Position numbers and translations under genes: made by a program. From positions 1 to 64,000 of the forward strand of contig JACKAB010000008.1 in NCBI GenBank assembly GCA_020635285.1: a DNA stretch of 64,000 nucleotides, given 5' to 3'. The DNA is from Ignavibacteriales bacterium. GTDB lineage: Bacteria; Bacteroidota; Ignavibacteria; Ignavibacteriales; Melioribacteraceae. The notes under the pieces are model-generated. The model had not been told where the DNA came from, ran no database searches, and saw only the letters and a program-made list of their open reading frames with translations. Positions 56,408-64,000 of this stretch are shown here, piece by piece (position 1 is the first letter of the stretch; each line of letters opens with the position of its first letter).

Positions 56408-59215
56408 ATGACATATAAGTTAAAGAGTTTAATTTTTCTTATAATAATGTCATCAACAATTTTTGCAGGAACAACTGGTAAAATTACTGGCAGAATTACT
56501 GATGCACAAACTGGCGAACCAGTTCCATTTGTTAATATTATTATTATGGAAACAAATTTGGGCGCTGCTTCTGATATTGATGGTTATTTTTCAATTCTTA
56601 ATATTCCCCCTGGAACCTATGTTGTTAAAGCATCTGCTATTGGCTATAATTCAGTTAGTATGCAAAATGTAAAAGTTTCTATTGATTTAACAACAAGTAT
56701 TGATTTTAAGCTTTCTACAGAAAGTATAGAACTTGGCGAAGAGGTTGTTGTTGTTGCTACTAAACCTTTGATACAAAAGGATATGACTTCATCAACTGCA
56801 ATTGTTGGGGATGAGTTGATTTCAGAACTCCCGGTTACAGATATTTCTGATGTACTTTCACTTCAATCTGGAATTGTTGTTTCCAGTGATGGCGGTCTTC
56901 ATCTTCGCGGCGGTAGAAGCGGACAGGTAACCTATCAAATTGATGGTGTGCCGGTTACAGATTCATATGATGGCAGTACAATTGTGGATGTGAACTCAAG
57001 CGCTGTGCAAGAGCTTCAAGTAATAAGCGGAGCATTTAATGCCGAATATGGGCAAGCTCTTTCGGGTGTTATAAATCTTGTTACAAAAGACGGAAATAAT
57101 GATTACCACGGAAGTTTTCAAAGTTATATTGGTGATTATGTATCTAGCAATGAAGATATTTTCTGGGATATTAAAGATCTAAATCCTGTTGCCATTAGGA
57201 ATTTTGAAGGAAGTTTAAGTGGTCCTGTTATTAACGATCAGATTTACTTATTTACAAATTTTAGATATTTATATAATGATGGATACATTTATGGAAGAAG
57301 GACTTATCTACCAACTGATATTTCATTCGAGTTACAAGATACCGGTGGCAATGAATATTTTATAACCCAAAATGGCGATGGTAAATATGTTTCAATGAAT
57401 TGGAGCAAGAATTATTTTGGTCAAGGCAAACTAACTTATGTTGCATTTCCGGGTCTAAAATTAAGTTATAACTTTTTGTATGATAAAAGAGATTACCAAG
57501 AATATGACCATGATAGCTATAATTTATTAACACCCGATAATAATCTTCAAAAATTTGAAACATCAAATTCTAATATTTTTGCAATTAACCATGCCGTTTC
57601 GGATAATAGCTTCTACACTCTTAACCTAAGTTACAACTATAAAGATTTTCATCAATATTTGTATGAAGATATTTATACCGGCGATCCAAACAATCCAACA
57701 CTTTATGTTGATAACGATTTAAGACAACGTCCGGCTCATAATTTTGCAGTTGGCGGCACAAATGACTCAAGATTTACAAGAAATTCTGGAACAATTGCTG
57801 CAAAGTTGGATTGGGTTACACAAGCGAATAAAGAGATAAATTTACAATTTGGCGGAGAGTTTAAAAAGAATAGGCTATTTCTTCAGGACATAACTTTAGC
57901 TCCAATGCTTAATGAAAACGGACAAAGAGCTAATCCTTATAATGTTGTTATTCCTCCCCAAACGTCATTAGACAATGATAAATACATTCATAATCCTATG
58001 GAAGGCGCTGCTTACGTGCAGGCTAAGTTTGAAGCATTTAGCATAATATTTAATGCTGGTGTTAGATTTGATGTTTTTGATCCGGATGGAAAAATTTTAA
58101 CAGATCCTTCCGATCCGAATATTGTAAATCCATTAAAACCGGATAATAGATTTAATGATACAAACGGAAATGGAGTTTTGGATAATGGGGAAACTGTAAA
58201 AACTGTTGCTGACAGAGAAGCATATTGGTATAAAGATGCAACAATAAAAACTCAACTTAGTCCAAGATTAGGATTGGCATTCCCAATTTCTGCTTTTGGG
58301 GTAATTCATTTTTCTTATGGTCACTTTTTCCAATTACCTCGCTATCAATACTTATATGAAAATCCGGAATTTGAAATTGCAGATGGTTCAGGTAATGTTG
58401 GCTTAATGGGTAACGCCGATCTTAGACCTCAGAAAACAGTAAAAGGGGAAATTGGTTTGCAGCAGCAGCTAAGTGATGATATGGCTGTAGATATGACATT
58501 ATTTTTTGAGGACTTTAGAGATTTAAGTGGAACACAAAATGCAGAGATTTTAGTATTTGGAGGGGACAAAACTTATAGTAAATATCAAAATTCTGATTTT
58601 GGTTTTTCAAGAGGATTCATTATTAAATTTACCAAAAGATTTGGCGGAGGTTTTGCAACTAATATTGATTATACTTACTCAGAAACTAAGGGAAATGCCT
58701 CCAATCCTGCAGATGCAAGAAACGCAATCACTGGAGGAGCAATTCCTGAAACATTTATTGCACCTTTAGATTGGGATCAGACCCATACTTTAAATTTATC
58801 AGCTGCCTATACAAAAATGAATGATTATGGATTTTCAATAATTGGTAATTTTTATTCGGGTCAGCCTTATACACCTCAAGTTAATAAGAATACTAGAATA
58901 ACAAAGAATGGCTTCCAAAGAAATAGTGATATTAAGCCATCACAATTTAAAATTGACATGAGAGTTTATAAAGATATTATGTTAATGGATGATTTAAAAC
59001 TTACAATTTTTGCAAAGGTGTTTAACTTACTCGATGCAAAGAATCCTGTAAATATTTATGGCGATTCGGGTGATCCATACTTTAGCTTTGAGAAATTAGA
59101 AGCTGAAAAAATAAATCCGGTACTTTACAATAATACACTAAACGAATTTTATACTAACGCAAGTTTCTTTTCAGAACCTAGAAGAGTTGAACTTGGAGTA
59201 TCATTTAATTTTTAA
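56408..59215 (+). CDS. TonB-dependent receptor, module 2
   Basis: A 935-residue paralogue of the receptor at 44987. Signal peptide ends SSTIFAG; carboxypeptidase-regulatory domain (GKITGRITDAQTGEPVPFV, DIDGYFSILNIPPGTYVV); plug with LHLRGGRSGQVTYQIDGVPV and GAFNAEYGQALSGVINLVTK; barrel ending VELGVSFNF with the terminal Phe typical of outer-membrane barrels. Ribosome-binding site GATGGAGGAATT. It is followed within about 20 bases by a large secreted protein and then a PorV-like protein, repeating module 1. Confidence 0.93.
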   Translation: MTYKLKSLIFLIIMSSTIFAGTTGKITGRITDAQTGEPVPFVNIIIMETNLGAASDIDGYFSILNIPPGTYVVKASAIGYNSVSMQNVKVSIDLTTSIDFKLSTESIELGEEVVVVATKPLIQKDMTSSTAIVGDELISELPVTDISDVLSLQSGIVVSSDGGLHLRGGRSGQVTYQIDGVPVTDSYDGSTIVDVNSSAVQELQVISGAFNAEYGQALSGVINLVTKDGNNDYHGSFQSYIGDYVSSNEDIFWDIKDLNPVAIRNFEGSLSGPVINDQIYLFTNFRYLYNDGYIYGRRTYLPTDISFELQDTGGNEYFITQNGDGKYVSMNWSKNYFGQGKLTYVAFPGLKLSYNFLYDKRDYQEYDHDSYNLLTPDNNLQKFETSNSNIFAINHAVSDNSFYTLNLSYNYKDFHQYLYEDIYTGDPNNPTLYVDNDLRQRPAHNFAVGGTNDSRFTRNSGTIAAKLDWVTQANKEINLQFGGEFKKNRLFLQDITLAPMLNENGQRANPYNVVIPPQTSLDNDKYIHNPMEGAAYVQAKFEAFSIIFNAGVRFDVFDPDGKILTDPSDPNIVNPLKPDNRFNDTNGNGVLDNGETVKTVADREAYWYKDATIKTQLSPRLGLAFPISAFGVIHFSYGHFFQLPRYQYLYENPEFEIADGSGNVGLMGNADLRPQKTVKGEIGLQQQLSDDMAVDMTLFFEDFRDLSGTQNAEILVFGGDKTYSKYQNSDFGFSRGFIIKFTKRFGGGFATNIDYTYSETKGNASNPADARNAITGGAIPETFIAPLDWDQTHTLNLSAAYTKMNDYGFSIIGNFYSGQPYTPQVNKNTRITKNGFQRNSDIKPSQFKIDMRVYKDIMLMDDLKLTIFAKVFNLLDAKNPVNIYGDSGDPYFSFEKLEAEKINPVLYNNTLNEFYTNASFFSEPRRVELGVSFNF

Positions 59216-59235
59216 TCATGCTAGGAGTAACTAAT

Positions 59236-62200
59236 ATGAGATTTTGGAAAATATTTATTTCTTTTTTTGTTTTCCTCCAAGTTATTATTCAAGCACAATA
59301 TAGCGACCCGGCTTTACGTTCAATCGGTTACCATACAGGAAATAGAGTTGGTATTTCTTTTTACAACGATGGTCAAATTGCCGGATTTAGTGTTGGAATT
59401 GATATTAGAGGTGAATGGCCGCTTGGCTCTGGAGAGAATTATATTGGGGATTGTATACCGTTAATTGGAGTTGAGTTTATTAATGATCTTAATGATACTC
59501 TTCATTCTGTTGTGATTTCAAGAGGACCAAGAAATGGACAGTTTGATGAGAAGCACCCTACAAAAAATTATTTTTGGGGATGGAATCCAACACCAGGCTT
59601 TAGAAATCCAAATTATCAATCCGTTGCCATGAGTCATTTACCTGAGTCTTGGCCAATTGAAGGATGGAATGATCCAATTGCAAATTCTTGGAAAGATGCA
59701 GACGGTAAAACTCAATGGTTTGGCTATTTTGGAAGAGGAATAATTAATGCGGATCAAGAATCATTTTTTGAAGCAGATGATCATTGGGATGATGAATTTA
59801 ATGCGCATTTCCAGCCGGATGCAAATGATCCGAATAGAAATGGAATGGCATTACGAATGCGCCAAAGAGGATTTCAGTGGTCAAGTTTTTTAGCTGAAGA
59901 TGCAATCTTTTGGCTTTACGATATCACTAATGACGGGACACATACTTACAGAAAGGCAAATTTTGGGACTGTGGTTGGAACACTTGCTGGCGGTGATGGA
60001 GACAGTCAGGATGATTTAGGAACGTTCCTTGTAAATGAATCAATTACATATTCTTATGATGCAGATAATAGCGGTAATAAAGGTCAAAAAGTTGGCTGGG
60101 TTGGTTACGCTTTCTTAGAATCACCAGGTAATGCTTTTGATGGAATTGATAACGATAATGATTCAAAAGGTACTTCTCCACGATTTGTTAAAACTGATTT
60201 TGATGCAAAAGTTTACAGAGCCGGAGATAAAATTGTTTTAATAAGCGATAACGGAAATAATGGCTATGATAGAGAAGTTTATACTGTAAAATCAACAGTA
60301 GATACTGTATTTTCCTTAGGGAAAAGATTTATTATTAATCCCGGTGTAACTTCTTTTAGAGAAGGACATATTGCAAGAACAGTAAGCGGTATTGCAATTC
60401 CTGATGTTACTGCTAACGATGGTATTGATAATGATCTAGATGGCTTAATTGATGAGAATGAAGCAGTACATTTTTTAACAAGAACAAATAGAGGTGATTT
60501 ACCTGTAAGTTATATAAATTTTATAACGGGAGAGGGATCAAGCGATAAACTGATAGACGAACGAAGAGATAACGATATTGATGAGGACGGTGACTGGTCG
60601 GCAGAATTTGATGATTTGGGAACGGACGGACTTGGACCGGAAGATGATGGATATCTTGGACCTGATGCAGGTGAAGGGGATGGTTTCCCAACACAAGGCG
60701 AGCCAAATTTTGGCAAAACTGATCCCGATGAATCGGATCAAATAGGTTTAACAGCATTTAACTTTTTCGAAAATAGTTCTTCCCCTAATTTAAGTGTTGA
60801 TGCTTTAGTTTGGGAAAGAATGACTCCAGGAAGATTTGATATAATTCCACCTCAACCTCAAGACGGTGACTTTATTTATAGTTCTGGTTACTTTCCTCTC
60901 TTTCCTAAAACTAGTGAAAGATTTTCAGTTGCCTTATTATTTGGTGAGGATGAAAAAGATATTAATAATAATAAAAAATAGTCCAGAAAATATATAACTC
61001 CGGTTACGTATTTCCTCAAGCTCCCAAGAAACCAAAAGTAACTTTAGCTCAAGAAGACGGCAATGTTGTTGTTTATTGGGACGGTGCTCAATCAGAAAAT
61101 ACAAGAGATTTTGTAACTAAGGAAAAGGATTTTCAAGGATATAAAATTTATAGGTCAACTGATGCAAATTTTAGAGATAGCAGAACAATAACAAATGCTT
61201 TAGGAGTTTTATCATTTGATAAACCACTTGCTCAGTTTGACCTTGTTGACGATTATCAAGGATTCTTCTATCCTAGTCCCGATTTATTAGAAGCGTTTGG
61301 TGGTGTTACTTACTATTTAGGTGAAAATAAAAATGGACTGGGCACACAACAAGGAATAACTAATCTATTTACAGATAGTACCGTTGTTCCCGGACAAACT
61401 TACTATTATGCAGTAACAGCATACGATAGAGGCGATGAAGATTTAGAACTTTTTCCAGAAGAAAATTCTAAATTTATATTTAGAGCAAACACTGGTGCCG
61501 TTATTACAGACATTAATACTGCTTTTATCACACCTGGAAGAAGACCGGCTGGTTATGTTTCAGGTTCAGCAACGGAAATGCAAAAGTCTGAGAATTTTAT
61601 AGGGACTGGTTCTGGATTTGTAGAAATTATTGATGAGTCCGCAATAAAGGATGGATATAATTATAAAGTCATATTTGAAGATACTTCTGCAATTAACCTT
61701 ACTTCAAATTGGTCTTTAATTGATCTTCAATCACCTGACACAGTGCAACTTCCCGGAAGTAATGAGGAATTAATTGTAAATCCTGGAGAATCAATTAGTT
61801 TTCAAGATAATATTGAAACAATTTGGGTTAATAGCAAAGAAACGAAGGTAATAACTCCAGGATCCTACACAGCAACTTACGATACTTTGGTTAATAAATA
61901 TGAAAATTTCCGAGGCTCTACACCAGTTAGGCAAGGATTTAGAGTTCAATTACTAAATGATGCAATTACAGTTGATTCTGCTCATACCGGGTATAACGAT
62001 ATAACCATTGGGGAAACGCCAAGCTATGCAGTAAAAGTGTTTAAATCCAAAAATAGAGATGGTATTGGATTCCCCGGGGATTACAAGATTGAATTCTTTC
62101 CTGAAGTAGTTGGTAAATCTGTTGCAGATACTCTTTTCCCACCAATTCCTTCTAATATTATTCCTTCTATTGATAGGACTTTTAAGGTAACTAATTTAAC

Positions 62201-62777
62201 TTTAGGTACAGAAGTGGATGTTGTTTACAATGTCATCTCAACAACAACAAGTATTGCCTATAATATTTGGTTCAAAGAAGTTATTGATGGCAAACAGTGG
62301 AGAACTTGGTCTATTGTTTACAGATATTTCAAACCAGGAATAGAACTTCCAAAGAATGGCTCTTTTATGCTAACACTCTTTAAACAATTTAATGAAAGCG
62401 ATTCATTTAGTTTCCAAATGAAGGGATCGGAATTAAATACTGAACTTGCTAAGCAAGATATGGATAAAATTAAGGTTGTACCTAATCCTTATGTAGTTAC
62501 GCATTCAGCAGAGCAAAGATTGTTAAGTACACAGACAAGCGGAAGAGGAGAAAGAGAAATCAGATTTACCTATGTTCCTCCTGGTTCCAAAATTTCTATC
62601 TATACCGTAAGAGGTGAATTAATTCAAACACTTTATCAAGATAACTTATTTGTTGGTGATGTTACTTGGAATTTGAGAACCAATGAAAATTTAGATGTGG
62701 CTTATGGAGTTTATGTTTATGTTGTAGAAGCTCCAAGCATTGGTACTAAAATCGACAAATTTGCACTCATCAAATAA
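59236..62777 (+). pseudogene. Large secreted protein with VPNPY-type C-domain, module 2 (one frameshift)
   Basis: Corrected length 1180 residues from ATG 59236 (CTAGGAG precedes it; an ATG at 59218 has no site). Signal peptide MRFWKIFISFFVFLQVIIQAQ. The N-terminal half carries FFEADDHWDDEFNAHF and, near 300-500, acidic repeats GIDNDNDSKG, GIDNDLDGLIDENE and DNDIDEDGDW, resembling thrombospondin-3-type calcium loops. One A is missing in the run at 60974-60979; the next frame gives IVQKIYNSGYVFPQAPKK and FN3-like domains (FQGYKIYRSTDANF), then KVVPNPYVVTHSAEQ opens the C-terminal domain ending TKIDKFALIK. Confidence 0.82.
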
Positions 62778-62791
62778 GGGAGATTAGAGAG

Positions 62792-63793
62792 ATGAAAAAA
62801 ATTATACTGATATATTTAATTTCCTTTGGCTTTGTATTCGCCCAATCTAAAACCGGTTCATCGGCGGCGCCATTTCTTAATGTTGCTATTGGTGCTAGAC
62901 CAATTGCTATGGGAGGTGCATTTTCTGCAACTGCTAATGATGTTAGCGCGTTGTATTGGAATCCTGCCGGAGTTTCCAGAATTGCCGGAAGTGAAGCAAT
63001 GTTTTCTTATTCAACTTGGTTTGCTGATATAAACTATAATTGGTCAGGAGCAGCAATAAATCTTGGTGGAATGGGAACAGTTGGTTTAAGCGTAACATAT
63101 TTGGATTACGGCTCAATGGAGGTTACAACACTGGCTGAACAAGATGGAACTGGACAAATGTTTGATGCTAATGATATTGCATTGGGTTTGACTTATGCTT
63201 ACAATCTAACAGATAAATTCTCAATTGGAGGAACTGCAAAATATATTGAACAAAGAATTTGGAATTCTTCAGCGACTTCAGTCGCATTTGATTTAGGTGT
63301 ACTTTATTATTCTGATATTATGGGATTAAGAATTGGTGCTTCCATCTCTAACTTTGGAAGTGATATGAGCCTGAGCGGAAAAGACCTTTTAGTTCAGCAT
63401 GATATAGATCTCCAAATTGAAGGAAATAATGAACAAATTCTTGCAACACTTAATACTGATTCATACCCGTTACCATTATTATTTAGAATTGGATTGGCAA
63501 TGGACGTGATAAAAATTGAGGATCATGTTGTTTCAATTGGTATTGACGCACTTCATCCAAACGATAATGATGAATCTTTGAATGTTGGACTTGAATATGT
63601 TCTTTATGATTTGCTAGCATTACGCGGCGGATATAAATCATTGTTTCTTGATAATACAGAAGAAGGCTTAACGCTTGGAGCTGGAATTAAATATAATTTT
63701 GCTCCTGGCTTGGGATTTTATTTTGACTATGCTTATCAAGATTTTGGTATATTTGAAAACACTCAACACTTTACTTTAGGACTTCGATTCTAA
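62792..63793 (+). CDS. PorV-like outer-membrane protein, module 2
   Basis: A 333-residue PorV/UPF0164 barrel: signal peptide ending FVFAQ, then SSAAPFLNVAIGARPIAMGGA, WNPAGVSR and a final strand THFTLGLRF-like end (QHFTLGLRF) with terminal Phe. It is clearly paralogous to the gene at 50326 (same start, NPxxx and DYGxxx strands) and occupies the same place after a receptor and a large secreted protein. Ribosome-binding site AAGGGAGATTAGAGAG. Confidence 0.92.
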   Translation: MKKIILIYLISFGFVFAQSKTGSSAAPFLNVAIGARPIAMGGAFSATANDVSALYWNPAGVSRIAGSEAMFSYSTWFADINYNWSGAAINLGGMGTVGLSVTYLDYGSMEVTTLAEQDGTGQMFDANDIALGLTYAYNLTDKFSIGGTAKYIEQRIWNSSATSVAFDLGVLYYSDIMGLRIGASISNFGSDMSLSGKDLLVQHDIDLQIEGNNEQILATLNTDSYPLPLLFRIGLAMDVIKIEDHVVSIGIDALHPNDNDESLNVGLEYVLYDLLALRGGYKSLFLDNTEEGLTLGAGIKYNFAPGLGFYFDYAYQDFGIFENTQHFTLGLRF

Positions 63794-63818
63794 AAATAAT
63801 ATGAACAACATTTATTAG

Positions 63819-63846
63819 AGCCGGCTAAATTTAGTCGGCTTTTTTG
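63819..63846 (+). terminator. Rho-independent terminator of module 2
   Basis: AGCCGGCTAAA (63819-63829) pairs with TTTAGTCGGCT (63830-63840), one G-U pair, followed by TTTTTTG. It overlaps the stop of the convergent TPR gene. The CCGG core resembles the terminator at 54736. Confidence 0.85.
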
Positions 63847-64000
63847 TTTAATTCATTAAAAAGTTGTTTTGCATTTCTATAATTCGGATTGAGTTTTAAA
63901 CACTCGACGATTGATTTTTTCGCTTTCTCAAATTGATTTGAATTCATATAAGCTATTGCAAGATTATAAAAAATCTGAGGGTCATTTTTTCAAACCTTAA
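63831..64000 (-). CDS. TPR protein, C-terminal part (cut by window end)
   Basis: The minus strand encodes a TPR repeat: IFYNLAIAYMNSNQFEKAKK then SIVECLKLNPNYRNAKQL, ending LNKKAD with TAA at 63831. Upstream near 63987 the frame is interrupted by a stop at a T-run, probably another single-base indel. The rest lies outside the window. Convergent with the PorV-like gene. Confidence 0.65.

Noticed and set aside
60510..60757. Three overlapping minus-strand open frames
   Set aside because: They arise from the Asp/Gly-rich repeats of the plus-strand secreted protein, which give stop-free antisense frames.

Overview
The window comes from a low-GC member of the Bacteroidota/Chlorobi group, most likely an Ignavibacteria-type organism. 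This rests on sequence signatures, not a database match: two secreted proteins end in type-IX-secretion (T9SS) sorting domains opening with NYPNPFNP; there are two PorV-like outer-membrane proteins, two TonB-dependent receptors with carboxypeptidase-regulatory-like N-domains, a GldA/GldF/GldG-like ABC set, a miaB / sigma-54 activator / lptE neighbourhood, and candidate promoters with a TAnnTTTG -7 box.

Layout. 0-4.6 kb (+): NtrC-type regulator, hybrid histidine kinase with a degenerate receiver, a specialised NusG-like antiterminator and a YhaM-like exonuclease. 4.5-13.8 kb: a stretch full of single-base indels where sirtuin, QueD, QueE, ribosomal protein S20, a GlmU-like protein, a TPR protein, a GT2 glycosyltransferase, LptE, a sigma-54 activator and an MBL hydrolase are each split over several frames. 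Because S20 and other core genes are hit, mostly at homopolymers, I read these as consensus errors rather than gene death; I give the whole-gene extent for each. 13.8-18.6 kb: MDR oxidoreductase, SPOR protein, MiaB, an SDR and an M23 lipoprotein. 18.8-28.4 kb (+): RpiA, then two ABC export modules (GldA/F/G plus DUF4340; MacA-like fusion protein, ATPase and two FtsX-like permeases). 28.5-32.0 kb: FMN reductase and a sulfur cluster (MetZ, OsmC, two YeeE/YedE half-transporters). 32.0-34.3 kb: accessory segment with a toxin-antitoxin pair, an orphan small protein and a lipoprotein separated by repeated, cassette-like spacers. 34.4-42.2 kb: DUF255 thioredoxin-domain lipoprotein, multi-PAS kinase, CBM48 protein, tRNA-Asp, phosphofructokinase and RNase HIII.

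42.3-63.8 kb (+) is an envelope/secretion block: a GHL10-like T9SS substrate, then TonB receptor + large secreted protein + PorV-like protein, an IPT lipoprotein, another T9SS substrate and a SurA-like chaperone, followed by a second receptor + large secreted protein + PorV set. The two three-gene sets look like paralogous modules. Their secreted proteins end in a different C-terminal domain (opening VPNPY) from the NYPNPFNP substrates. This duplicated module and the cassette-like spacers are the most interesting parts. Dispersed palindromic repeats starting GTCAT lie between genes from 20.5 to 31.5 kb.
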